Assembly: GCA_028753945.1 (NCBI GenBank)
Contig: JAPNXP010000002.1
Location: forward strand, 11,904,001 to 11,968,000
Direction: 5' to 3'
Source: Hexactinellida sp. DTS-2022
Taxonomy: Eukaryota; Porifera; Hexactinellida
DNA length: 64,000 nt
Made by a program: the position numbers and the translations under genes. The notes below the pieces were generated by a model that saw only the letters and a list, made by a program, of their open reading frames with translations, did no database searches and was not told the origin of the DNA. Below, in pieces: positions 43,745 to 54,874 of the stretch. Within the stretch, counting starts at the first letter, position 1, and each line of letters begins with the position of its first letter.

Positions 43745-43992
43745 AGTTTAAATAAATATAAGTTATGATAATTCGGATACAGATATGCCATTTATACTTT
43801 TCTGACCTACTGTTTAGAAATGACAAGTATTGGCGTGAATATAAAGCCAAATAATAACAATATGTGACAAAAAATACTTATTAGAAACCATACGTGATAT
43901 ACAATAACATTAGAAACGGCTTAAAAAATTTTGGAGTAATTAATAATCTTAATCGAAGAGACAGCGACGAAACACCCGGCGACGAAACATCC

Positions 43993-44401
43993 GTTTACCT
44001 TAAAACTAATTGTTGTGTGTTTGTGTTTTGTCCGTATTCTGTTAAAGGGATGGGGGGAAAACAGCATTTACATTTGAGAAATACACTATCTTCAAAATGT
44101 TATAATAGGTAAACAGTATGATGATTTCGAAATTGCATTCAAAACCTTAAGTAACTAAGTAATGCTCAAAATATGACTTATTTAAAATTAATACATTAGG
44201 GGTACTTTACACAAGTATAGCTAATATTTAGTACGATTATGATTAAGATAATCATAAATATATCCGTACGGAGGGTAAATTTGGGATAGATAGGAATGAA
44301 CTTATTTATTTTAAATGGCCTTAATTATCTGTCCATTGACAAAAACAAGACCGCGTAACGATTTGATTATCTGTAGAGAAGTGACCGAGACCGAAGGGCT
44401 T
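43993..44401. other. Spacer between two elements, no gene
   Basis: A+T-rich sequence with no coding signal, ending in the 18-bp inverted word described at 41937-41954. Confidence 0.4.
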
Positions 44402-45352
44402 ATAGTTAGGGAATTATAACTCAAGACCTTGAAAAAAGTTGTTACCAAACAATTTCTACACTAGCGTCTTCTTCTGTGTCCGAATAAACATGGAAAAAAA
44501 AGTTGCATGCCCAAAGCTGTGAGGAAAACTTTTTACACCCCTTCAAACCTGGGGACCAGGGGCCAAAAATCGCCGATATTTTACCTTTTCTTTTCATTAA
44601 AATTAATTTATATGGTGTATTTTGGAACAAGCTATTGTTTAGAACCATCCATTTTATGCTAGCAATAATAGAACCTCTCGAACTTTGAGCATTTACTCGA
44701 AAAATTCCAATATCTGAAATCTAATACTACAAAAGTTAGGCCCTATCAAATAAATTACTTGTTTATTATTCCCGCCCGTCCCAATTTTACACTCCGCCCC
44801 GATTCATTTAATATTAAATATGAACTTAAAAGTGCAAAATATTATCTATTGACTGATGTTAAATATTCCTAATGTATCAATTTTAACAAGTCAAGAATTT
44901 TAGAGCATTACTTTTATTTTTGGGCATTGCCTTGTGTTTTTCTAATTTAATTAAATGAGAATATGTATTATTTGATATTGGATATGTTGTTTCTTATTAA
45001 TTTAATTAAAAAGAAAAAGAAAATCCCGTCCGCCGTCCTTATTTTCTAAAAACCTGGATGATAAACAAGTAAATTTTTACATGTATTTATGTTGCGGTGT
45101 GTACCCACACACACTGTCATGTTAGTGTGTGCATGTACACACTGCTGTATGACCGCACACAATCAGTGTATTAGTGTGTGCGGGCACACACTGGTACCTG
45201 CACACAATTAATGACTAGACTACATTGTATCAATAAACACTAAGGAGTTTGTGTAATTGGGAAAGAGATCGGATGCCGGCTGCTATCCTCGTGTATTCGG
45301 TACATACAAACTATAAATTTTTATTCCGTAATAATAATTATTTAATTATAAA

Positions 45353-46522
45353 CAGGAGTGTTAGAAATGTTGTAATAGCCTATTTTCTGTTAACTGTTCA
45401 CAACATTACTCTTGCTGTTTACAGCTTATTTTTTACACTCCTTCTTTAGAAATTTTTATCAAGCCAATTTTCAGTAAATTTATCAAGTATAGAGAATCTG
45501 GAAACATTTACGATGGGTGTAGATAAGGGGGGGTAGAGGAGTTTTAATCACTCCAGATATTATACGAACTGTGAACTACACTAACCGGCCAAAAGTATTT
45601 GAACAGCAATAATTTGTATTCAGACATTTGAGTTTATACCAGCATTATAACAATAGTAGATTCTACAAAATGACTATTTACATGAAACAATATGTAAAGT
45701 ATATCAAAACAGCAAAATTTTCGAATTTACATTTTTATGGAGGCGTTGAACTCATTAAATATATAATTAGCTCATTAAATAATTAATTGGTGAAAATTAA
45801 GATGCAATGTTTATATATTAATTCTGATAGCAGATTTGAATTCCACATAGTTAAATTACTCTAAGTGCATAATTTCAAATCAATCCGAATATTTTCTACT
45901 GTGATACAGCCACATTTCCATTTGTGCCACTTTTGCCACAAGTGGCACCTGGCAGAAACACTTATGCCACTTCGTGAATATTTTCTAAATTTAATTGAAA
46001 TCTCAATATTTCATATGTATATCTATAATAAGTTATTTATAGTCATTTCAGAGTAGTTTAGATAGCCGTTAATAAGTTACCGGGTGATTATTGTGTGTGC
46101 ATTAAAATCCCTATTGTTCAAATACTTTTGGCTGGTCAGTGTATATGCCCATACTATACATATAGTATATTACTCTGCTTGCGGTGTAAGCGCCACACTA
46201 CTGAAAATTTATCTATTCACCTGCTTACATTGTCAGTATATTTAAGCAACAGAAGGTAAAATTGTATTTAGCAGCTTTTTTTTAGTTTCTAGAAATAAGA
46301 AACTATTCGCTTTTAATTAAGAGGGCCCAGTAATTCCAAATCGTTCTTTCACAGTTGAATTTCGATCCCAATTATTATAGAATGTCTCCTATGAGATACA
46401 AAAGGAGATTAAAGTAAATATCATACCCTTAATATGCTGTTAATGACGCATTTAATGTTACTAGTTAAACTACAGTTGGCTGTTATATTTGCTGTTAGCT
46501 GTAACAGCTCCTTCCAGCCCTG
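45353..46522. mobile_element. hAT-like element inserted at the arm/spacer edge
   Basis: The ends caggagtgtt and ccttccagccctg carry an exact 8-bp duplication attataaa at 45345-45352 and 46523-46530. Subterminal ctgttaac and gctgttagctgtaacagc words relate it to 30971-31379. The 1170 bp include the Tc1-like element 45579-46141. Confidence 0.8.
45579..46141. mobile_element. Tc1/mariner-like non-autonomous element
   Basis: The left end cactaaccggccaaaagtat and the right end (complement) cactgaccagccaaaagtat are inverted repeats of about 30 bp, flanked by TA (45577-45578 and 46142-46143). It is 563 bp. It contains gccacttttgccacaagtgg but no transposase. Decayed relatives lie at about 150-262, 2050-2143 and 9690-10232. 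Confidence 0.9.
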
Positions 46523-47269
46523 ATTATAAATTAAATCATTTTTCAGGCTGGCAATACAGCTTTATAGATCAGCCCGTGACCAGCCTAACTATCCAGTTGA
46601 TGTTAGTTGGATCATACTACAAGTCAATAATACATAATATATATTACAAAACAGTTCACAGACAGGATGGATGACACATTCTTTCGTATGCTTCCAAATT
46701 TATGAATACTTTGGAACATGTTTTCGTTTTATTAAAATAGCATTTCATATTTTTTACATGGCCACGCAGCAAAGAGCATTCCCATAGGATTTCAACTCTG
46801 GGAATTTCCATATCATGAAATTTTCCCCATTCCCATCATATGGAAATGCTGTGGGTATTCCCATATCGACGTCAACACTGCCACCCAGTAGTAAACACTT
46901 TGAAATACATAATGCAGTAAGCAATATTCGTGTCGGTTCGCTATCCATGGAGACTCATGGAGTCTACCTAGTACCTACATGAAAACCCTAAGCAACTCTT
47001 TAAACATTCTTTGATTTGAATTCAATGTAGTAAAGTTTAAATGGAAAAATTGATAATTCGAAGTTCGATTCTCTTTCTCCTGCCTAAATTTTATACCCCT
47101 ATCATAAATGGTCTAGTTAGGCTTATCTGTAAGGCAGAAAGGCCACCCAGAAAATAAGCGAACAATTTTGAAACTATGCTGCTTAGAGTAGTATTAAATA
47201 GTTGTAGTATCCTACTATGGACTATAATTAAATAATCATTATTACGGAATAAAAAATTATAGTTTGTAT

Positions 47270-47518
47270 CAGGGAATGAAAGGTTCACGAATGGACTCAA
47301 TATACCAAAATCAGTTCATTTCAAATTAACGCACGTTCAGTTCGTTCACGTTCACCTCCTAACTTCAACACCACCAGCGTTCGTTCAGTTCGTTCAACTG
47401 CCGTTCATGCAACCGTTGACGTTCGTTCAGTTCGTTCAGCGTAAATGCCATCAAAGTCTTGCGTTCAGTTCGTTCAGTTCAAGTTCAATAAGTTCGTTCG
47501 TGAACCTTTCATTCCCTG
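47270..47518. mobile_element. hAT-like MITE in the right arm (CAGGGAATGAAAGG ends)
   Basis: The ends cagggaatgaaaggttcacg and cgtgaacctttcattccctg are exact inverted repeats. The duplication gtttgtat lies at 47262-47269 and 47519-47526. The left arm keeps a single gtttgtat at the matching place, the empty site. The interior is (gttcgttca)n-like. Confidence 0.95.
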
Positions 47519-47869
47519 GTTTGTATGTACCGAATACGAGGATAGCAGCCGGCATTCGATCTCTTTCCCAATTACACAAACTCCTTAGTGTTTATTGATA
47601 CAATGTAGTCTAGTCATTAATTGTGTGCAGGTACCAGTGTGTGCCCGCACACACTAATACACTAATTGTGTGCGGTCATACAGCAGTGTGTACCTGCACA
47701 CACTAACATGACAGTGTGTGTGGGTACACATCGCAACATAAATACATGTAAAGAAATTTACTTGTTTATCATCCAGATTTTTTAGAAAATAAGGACGGCG
47801 GACGGGATTTTCTTTTTCTTTTTAATTCAATTAAAATGAAACAACATATCCAATATCAAATAATACATA

Positions 47870-48112
47870 CCGTATTTATTCGAATAGTAGCCTCTATTCG
47901 AATAATCGCCCCCCTAAAGTAGCAAATAAAAATGTATTACTGCTACCCGGAGTAAACATTTACATCTAATATAACTCACAATACGATTATCAACCGATTA
48001 TCATAATTAAATTGTAATAAAATGTGATATTCTAGAAAATTGCTCAAAATTATTGGTGGAAAAATGGAGTAAAAAACAATAATCGCCTAGGCTACTATTG
48101 GAGTAAATACGG
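47870..48112. mobile_element. CCGTATTTA-family MITE in the right arm
   Basis: The ends ccgtatttattcgaatagta and tactattggagtaaatacgg are inverted repeats flanked by TA (47868-47869 and 48113-48114). The left arm shows the empty site with one TA, so the target is TA and the element starts with CCG. It is 243 bp. Split relative at 7533-8140. Confidence 0.95.
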
Positions 48113-48851
48113 TATTCTCATTTAATTTAATTAGAAAAAACACGGCAATGCCCAAAATATAAAAGTAATGCTCTAAAATTCTTGACTTGTTAAAATTGAT
48201 ACATTAGGAATATTTAACATCAGTCAATAGCTAATATTTTGCAGATTTAAGTTCATAAGTTAATAGTAAATGAATCCGGGCGGAGTGTAAAATTGGGACG
48301 GGCGGGAATAATAAACAAGTAATTTATTTGATAGGGCCTAACTTTTGTAGTATTATATTCAGATATTGGAATTTTTCGAGTAAATGCTCAAAGTTCGAGA
48401 GGTTCTATTAATGCTAGCATAAAATGGGTGATTCTAAACAATTATTGTTCCAAAATACACCATATAAATTGATTTTAATGGAAAAAGATATTGTAAAAAT
48501 ATCGGCGATTTTTGGCCCCTGGTCCCCAGGTTTGAAGGGATGTAAAAAAATTTCCTCACAGCTTTGGGCTTGCAACTTTTTTTCTATGGTTATTCGGACA
48601 CAGAAGAATACGCTAGTGTACAAATTGTTTAGTAACACGTTTTTTCGAGGTTGACCTATAATTTCGGCTAAAATTCCCTAACTATTATGATATATATCCC
48701 CAAACTTGCAATTACAAGAAAATTATTTTCTCAAAGAACAAAAGTTTGACCTGAACTTAAGCATAATCTAAGATTTCCGTTAAGTTTTCTAAGTTTAAGA
48801 AAACTTAACCAAAACTAAGCAAAACTTGAGAAATGTTAGTGAATAAGGCCC

Positions 48852-49205
48852 CTGGTGTGAGCAACGTGTCCGCATCATTAATGTGCATATTCTATAAATT
48901 TCAGATTTTTATTTCTTAGAGGGCGCGAATTATGTGCGATTAAGTGAATTTTCAGGGTTCTGGAAATGTGGCAATGACGTCATAACTTGTCGAGCTGTGA
49001 GAAATTTCAAGTGGAAACCTCAACTTATTGGTGGGGGCCAAAAGTTACCCCTATATGCCAAAAAAATAACATTTGGAAACCGTCCACTTTTTTCAATCAA
49101 CTCGGAACATACAAACAAATATATACACATATATATAGTATATACACCCAGCCTTGTGTTTTAATAGTATAGATAGATACACATACTATACACATGGGTT
49201 TGTGT
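48852..49205 (+). repeat. Dispersed repeat R1, uninterrupted copy
   Basis: R1 reads ctggtgtgagcaacgtgtcc, gcatcattaatgtgc, gcaatgacgtcataacttg, ttacccctatatgccaaa. It ends in a (TATACA)-rich tail with two copies of ttgtgttttaatagtataga. The first part lacks the 3.4-kb insertion found at 35672-39104. Confidence 0.8.
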
Positions 49206-49207
49206 TT

Positions 49208-50150
49208 TAATAGTATAGATTAGGAATACCTGAGATTTTCCATTCCGATCAAGGGCGAAAATTTGATTCGAGATTATTGAAAGAAACTTGTAGGTCTCTC
49301 GGAATATCTAAGACGCATCAACAGCAACAGCATCCGGAAGGAAATGCATTAGTTGAACGTAGTAATAGGACATTATTGCAAATGCTAAGATGTTATACGT
49401 TATGTGGAGAAAAATGATGAATGGGAAAGATATCTTCCATTAGTATTGTTCGCCTTACGTACTACAAATCACGCGTCTACCGGAGTAAGCCCATTTGAGG
49501 TTATGTATAGACGAAGTCCAGCTCAATTGAAGAATTATTAAACAAATCGAACAGGATATTTCATCATATATTTACGTTTTTTGAGTCAGAAACTTGCCAA
49601 AATTTGTGACTTTGTCGAAGAACATGTTACTGATGCTCAGAGACGACAAGGAATCTTACGACAGCAATGTTAATCCTTGTAGGAGATTTGCACCAGGAGA
49701 TGCCGTATGGCTTTGTAAATCTTGCTGGTGTAGCTGGAAAACTGAAGATTAGATGAGAAGTTGGATGGAAAGTTGTGGAATAAAAAGTCCGGCTACGCTT
49801 GTATTGTAAATTCCGATGGAAGGAGGCGCGTAGTCCACGTAAATAGATTACTAAGCTGTATAATTCGTGAGGATTATAGGAGAAGTAGTCTTGATTCGTT
49901 AGTGGATAAAAAGAACAAACAACCTGAAACTGAAAGTGGGGATAGTAATAGAAATGTTTCACATGAATCACTACATGATGCAGAACTGGAGATTTTAGAT
50001 CAATTGGATGATACAATTACAAAACAAGACAATTCGCATGGTGAGGCAGTTGATTGGACAAACTTTTTCAGGCAGCGCCCTTGTCAACTATTTGCATCGA
50101 ATACCGCCTCCCTCCACAAAATCTCAATAGTACATTATGTAATTGTTTGA
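49208..50150 (+). mobile_element. Ty3/Gypsy fossil: integrase core end and C-terminal part
   Basis: Plus-strand frames show the late integrase core (FHSDQG, then QHPEGNALVERSNRTLLQML and ASTGVSPFEVMYRRSPAQLK). A C-terminal SH3-like or chromo-like part follows (FAPGDAVWLC, then NSDGRRRVVHVNRLL), and then an acidic, Asp/Glu-rich tail (49870-50110). Broken in several places; no LTR, RT or gag is seen. It begins directly after repeat R1 and ends about 350 bp before the minisatellites. Confidence 0.85.
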
Positions 50151-50500
50151 CAAATTTGTATTTGATTTATTGAATCAGCACTATGCAGTCTACATTTATT
50201 TTACTATTCATTTATTCGATCGAGTTCATCAATTCTTTTCGGTTTAGATTTGTTTTATATTGAAATTAAAGAGATCACTGACCGTTGTTTAAGTTAATAT
50301 CTGTTTGAAAGAACAAGATTCTGCATTATTCGATTAGGAAACAACGACAAGGCGGGATAAAAGGACTTGATAGAAAAAATAAATTATTAAGAAAAAAAAA
50401 TAGGTAAGGAAAGGAATAAATGAATAAATGAATGATAAAAAAGAATCAGAAAGAGTAATGGAAAGTAAGAATTAGTGAAACTGGACAGGCAAAACTAAGT

Positions 50501-51425
50501 AAGTCCTTTCATCCCGTTCAAGTCCTTTCATCCCGTTCAAGTCCTTTCATCCCGTTCAAGTCCATTCGTCCCGTTCAAGTCCATTAGCTCGTTCAAGTCC
50601 ATTAGCTCGTTCAAGTCCATTAGCTCGTTCAAGTCCATTCGTCCCTTTCAAGTCCATTCGTCCCGTTCAGGTCCATTGGTCCCGTTCATGTCCATTGGTC
50701 CCTTTCAAGTCCATTCGTCCCGTTCAAGTCCATTAGTCCCGTTCAAGTCCATTCGTCCCTTTCAAGTCCATTGGTCGAGTTCAGGTCAATTCGTCCTGTC
50801 AAGTCCATTCGTCCCGTGAAAGTCCACTAGACCCGTTCAAGTCCATTCGCCCCGTTCAGGTCCATTCGTCCCTTTCAAGTCCATTCGTCCCTTTCAAGTC
50901 CATTCGTCCCGTTCAAGTCCATTAGTCCCGTTCAAGTCCATTCGTCCCTTTCAAGTCCATTCGGCCCGTTCAAGTCCATTAGTCCCGTTCAAGTCCATTC
51001 GTCCCGATCAAGTCCATTCGGCCCGTTCAAGTCCATTAGTCCCGTTCAAGTCCATTCGTCCCGATCAAGTCCATTCGTCCCTTTCAAGTCCATTCGTCCC
51101 ATTCAGGTCCATTGGTCCCGTTCATGTCCATTGGTCCCTTTCAAGTCCATTCGTCCCTTTCAAGTCCATTAGTCCCGTTCAAGTCCATTCGTCCCTTTCA
51201 AGTCCATTCGTCCCGTTCATGTCCATTGGTCCCGTTCAAGTCCATTCGTCCCTTTCAAGTCCATTCGGCCCTTTCAAGTCCATTCGTCCCGTTCAAGTCC
51301 ATTAGTCCCGTTCAAGTCCATTCGCCCCGTTCAGGTCCATTCGTCCCTTTCAAGTCCATTCGTCCCGTTCAAGTCCATTCGTCCCTTTCAAGTCCATTCG
51401 TCCCGTTCAAGTCCATTCGTCCCTT
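50501..51425 (+). repeat. Minisatellite A, block 1 (19-bp unit)
   Basis: Tandem units of gttcaagtccattcgtccc with frequent variants: tttcaag, attagt, attggt, gatcaag, gttcatg. Nineteen bases times three gives a 57-base period, which keeps frames open and yields artefactual 19-residue protein repeats such as VPFKSIRPFQVHSSRSSP. Each unit contains gttcaagtcc, close to the tRNA/RNA polymerase III B box. Confidence 0.95.
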
Positions 51426-52064
51426 TTTTCTATTTATCCCATTACTAGATTGTATTTTATTATTTCAAATTTAATTTAATCTCATATACTCTCTTCACAC
51501 ACTCGCACATTTTTATTTCAATTCTGCTATGGAATTCTTGAATTTACACTTGTAACTTTTCCATTTCTTCTTCTCTGTTTTCATGTTTCTGCCTCTTTTC
51601 CTAAAATTGATGATTTTCGAAATTTCTTTTAAATCCTATTATTTGTTATTTCCCCGATTGCCTCAAATGCTTTTTTTAGGTGACTCCCCCCTCCCATTTC
51701 TCTGTAATACTTGTCAGCTGTACTAGCGGGACAAATGAACGTGAAAGGGAAAATAACTTGAACTAGATTATAAGACTTAGCGGGACGAATTGCCTTGAAA
51801 GGTACAAATGGGCTGAGCGGGACAAATGAACGTGAAAGGGAAAATAACTTGAACTAGATTATAAGACTTAGCGGGACGAATTGCCTTGAAAGGTACAAGT
51901 GGACCTGAACGGGACGAATGGACTTGAACAGGACGAATGCACCTGAGCTGTATGAATTTTACTTGAATGGGCTTGAACGGCACCAAAAGTACAAATATAT
52001 CTTTCCTCCCACTGCTTTTCACTGCAGTCATGGACTTAAAAGTGCTACTAAACTTATTTCAATT
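51426..52064 (+). repeat. Linker unit L, copy 1
   Basis: Unique sequence between blocks of minisatellite A, repeated almost identically at 52905-53543; I count about two differences by eye, such as gctatgg/gctacgg. It contains its own direct duplication of about 84-89 bp starting at gcgggacaaatgaacgtgaa (about 51727 and 51816). Confidence 0.9.
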
Positions 52065-52904
52065 CGTTTCGTCCCGTTCAAGTCCATTCGTCCCTTTCAA
52101 GTCCATTCGTCCCGATCAAGTCCATTGGTCCCGTTCAAGTCCATTCGTCCCTTTCAAGTCCATTCGTCCCGTTCAAGTCCATTAGTCCCGTTCAAGTCCA
52201 TTCGTCCCTTTCAAGTCCATTCGTCCCTTTCAAGTCCATTCGTCCCTTTCAAGTCCATTCGTCCCGTTCAAGTCCATTAGTCCCGTTCAAGTCCATTCGT
52301 CCCTTTCAAGTCCATTCGTCCCTTTCAAGTCCATTCGTCCCTTTCAAGTCCATTCGTCCCATTCAGGTCCATTGGTCCCGTTCATGTCCATTGGTCCCTT
52401 TCAAGTCCATTCGTCCCATTCAAGTCCATTCATTTCGTCCCGTTCAAGTCCATTCGTCCCTTTCAAGTCCATTCGTCCCGTTCAAGTCCATTAGTCCCGT
52501 TCAAGTCCATTCGTCCCTTTCAAGTCCATTCGTCCCTTTCAAGTCCATTCGTCCCATTCAGGTCCATTGGTCCCGTTCATGTCCATTGGTCCCTTTCAAG
52601 TCCATTCGTCCCATTCAAGTCCATTCATTTCGTCCCGTTCAAGTCCATTCGTCCCTTTCAAGTCCATTCGTCCCTTTCAAGTCCATTCGTCCCTTTCAAG
52701 TCCATTAGTCCCGTTCAAGTCCATTCGTCCCTTTCAAGTCCATTCGGCCCTTTCAAGTCCATTCGTCCCGTTCAAGTCCATTAGTCCCGTTCAAGTCCAT
52801 TCGCCCCGTTCAGGTCCATTCGTCCCTTTCAAGTCCATTCGTCCCGTTCAAGTCCATTCGTCCCTTTCAAGTCCATTCGTCCCGTTCAAGTCCATTCGTC
52901 CCTT
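52065..52904 (+). repeat. Minisatellite A, block 2
   Basis: Same 19-bp unit and variant set as block 1. Together with linker L it makes a higher-order period of 1479 bp; the end of block 2 repeats the end of block 1. Confidence 0.95.
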
Positions 52905-53543
52905 TTTTCTATTTATCCCATTACTAGATTGTATTTTATTATTTCAAATTTAATTTAATCTCATATACTCTCTTCACACACTCGCACATTTTTATTTCAA
53001 TTCTGCTACGGAATTCTTGAATTTACACTTGTAACTTTTCCATTTCTTCTTCTCTGTTTTCTTGTTTCTGCCTCTTTTCCTAAAATTGATGATTTTCGAA
53101 ATTTCTTTTAAATCCTATTATTTGTTATTTCCCCGATTGCCTCAAATGCTTTTTTTAGGTGACTCCCCCCTCCCATTTCTCTGTAATACTTGTCAGCTGT
53201 ACTAGCGGGACAAATGAACGTGAAAGGGAAAATAACTTGAACTAGATTATAAGACTTAGCGGGACGAATTGCCTTGAAAGGTACAAATGGGCTGAGCGGG
53301 ACAAATGAACGTGAAAGGGAAAATAACTTGAACTAGATTATAAGACTTAGCGGGACGAATTGCCTTGAAAGGTACAAGTGGACCTGAACGGGACGAATGG
53401 ACTTGAACAGGACGAATGCACCTGAGCTGTATGAATTTTACTTGAATGGGCTTGAACGGCACCAAAAGTACAAATATATCTTTCCTCCCACTGCTTTTCA
53501 CTGCAGTCATGGACTTAAAAGTGCTACTAAACTTATTTCAATT
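52905..53543 (+). repeat. Linker unit L, copy 2
   Basis: Near-identical to 51426-52064 at an offset of exactly 1479 bp, which indicates a very recent duplication or an assembly duplication. Confidence 0.92.
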
Positions 53544-54620
53544 CGTTTCGTCCCGTTCAAGTCCATTCGTCCCTTTCAAGTCCATTCGTCCCGATCAAGT
53601 CCATTGGTCCCGTTCAAGTCCATTCGTCCCTTTCAAGTCCATTCGTCCCGTTCAAGTGCTTTAGTCCCGTTCAAGTCCATTCGTCCCTTTCAAGTCCATT
53701 CGTCCCTTTCAAGTCCATTCGTCCCTTTCAAGTCCATTCGTCCCATTCAGGTCCATTGGTCCCGTTCATGTCCATTGGTCCCTTTCAAGTCCATTCGTCC
53801 CATTCAAGTCCATTCATTTCGTCCCGTTCAAGTCCATTCGTCCCTTTCAAGTCCATTCGTCCCGTTCAAGTCCATTAGTCCCGTTCAAGTCCATTCGTCC
53901 CTTTCAAGTCCATTCGTCCCTTTCAAGTCCATTCGTCCCATTCAGGTCCATTGGTCCCGTTCATGTCCATTGGTCCCTTTCAAGTCCATTCGTCCCATTC
54001 AAGTCCATTCATTTCGTCCCGTTCAAGTCCATTCGTCCCTTTCAAGTCCATTCGTCCCTTTCAAGTCCATTAGTCCCGTTCAAGTCCATTCGTCCCGTTC
54101 AAGTCCATTAGTCCCGTTCAAGTCCATTCGTCCCGTTCAAGTCCATTAGTCCCGTTCAAGTCCATTCGTCCCTTTCAAGTCCATTCGGCCCGTTCAAGTC
54201 CATTAGTCCCGTTCAAGTCCATTCGTCCCGATCAAGTCCATTCGGCCCGTTCAAGTCCATTAGTCCCGTTCAAGTCCATTCGTCCCGATCAAGTCCATTC
54301 GTCCCTTTCAAGTCCATTCGTCCCATTCAGGTCCATTGGTCCCGTTCATGTCCATTGGTCCCGTTCAAGTCCATTCGTCCCGTTCAAGTCCATTTAGCCC
54401 ATTCAAGTCCATTCGTCCCATTCAAGTCCTTTCATCCCGTCAAGTCCATTGGTCCCGTCAAGTCAATTCGTCCCGTCAAGTCCATTCGTCCCGTTCAAGT
54501 CCATTCATTTCGTCCCGTTCAAGTCCATTCGTCCCATCAAGTCCATTCGTCCCTTTCAAGTCCATTCGTCCCGTTCAAGTCCATTCGTCCCATGCAAGTC
54601 AATTGTTCCCGTTCAAGTCC
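53544..54620 (+). repeat. Minisatellite A, block 3
   Basis: Nineteen-base units as in blocks 1 and 2. A sub-block with ttcatttcgtcccgttcaag recurs at about 52430, 52625, 53815 and 54008, showing nested higher-order copying. It ends in a degenerate tccatttttttccg at about 54620. Confidence 0.95.
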
Positions 54621-54874
54621 ATTTTTTTCCGTACAAAATGGCCATGGGTCCCAATTAATGTCAAAACAAATCATGCGAAATTCAGTAGGCGAAAAATCTC
54701 GATTTATTCTACACTCCACGTAACTGCACAAAATGCACTGTACACTATTTTTTGGAAGAAATAGTAATTAAATAGTGAATGAATTAAAATGAATTGAAAA
54801 TGGTAATATAGAATGAATAAGAAAATAGGGCATAAGAGAATAACTGAACCCTAGCTGGACAGATAGAACAAAAC
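54621..54874. other. Spacer between minisatellites A and B
   Basis: About 250 bp of non-repetitive A+T-rich sequence at which the two related repeat systems meet in opposite orientation. No gene. Confidence 0.6.

Larger units (their letters stand above)
41749..43992. mobile_element. Mutator-like element (GGATGTTTCGTCGCCGG ends)
   Basis: The left end ggatgtttcgtcgccgg pairs with the right end ccggcgacgaaacatcc. The next words cgtcgc and gcgacgaa also mirror on both sides, with gatgtttcgtcgc repeated three times on the left. The element spans 2244 bp and contains one intact transposase gene on the minus strand. I cannot read a 9-bp target duplication, so the outer edges are uncertain by a few bases. 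Confidence 0.78.
44402..48685. mobile_element. Long inverted-repeat element with arms of about 1 kb
   Basis: The left arm (44402 to about 45350) and right arm (about 47225 to 48685) are inverted copies, starting atagttagggaatt on both sides. They share ccaggggccaaaaatcgccg, ttggatatgttgtttc, and a GT/CA-rich block of small palindromes (tgtgtgcgggcacacac). After removing later insertions the arms are about 950 bp each, with a spacer of roughly 690 bp of own sequence. No transposase is recognised. No clear target duplication is seen. It may be a large non-autonomous foldback or Mutator-like element. Insertions: 45353-46522 in the spacer, 47270-47518 and 47870-48112 in the right arm. Confidence 0.85.

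Noticed and set aside
50501-51425. tRNA gene cluster
   Set aside because: Although each unit carries a B-box-like word, there is no A box, acceptor stem or anticodon arm.
53397-54149. 250-codon open frame with 19-residue repeats (VPFKSIRPFQVHSS...)
   Set aside because: It is minisatellite A read in one frame. A 19-bp unit without stops gives a 57-base coding period in all frames; the other frames and neighbouring blocks give similar frames and there is no start context or unique domain.
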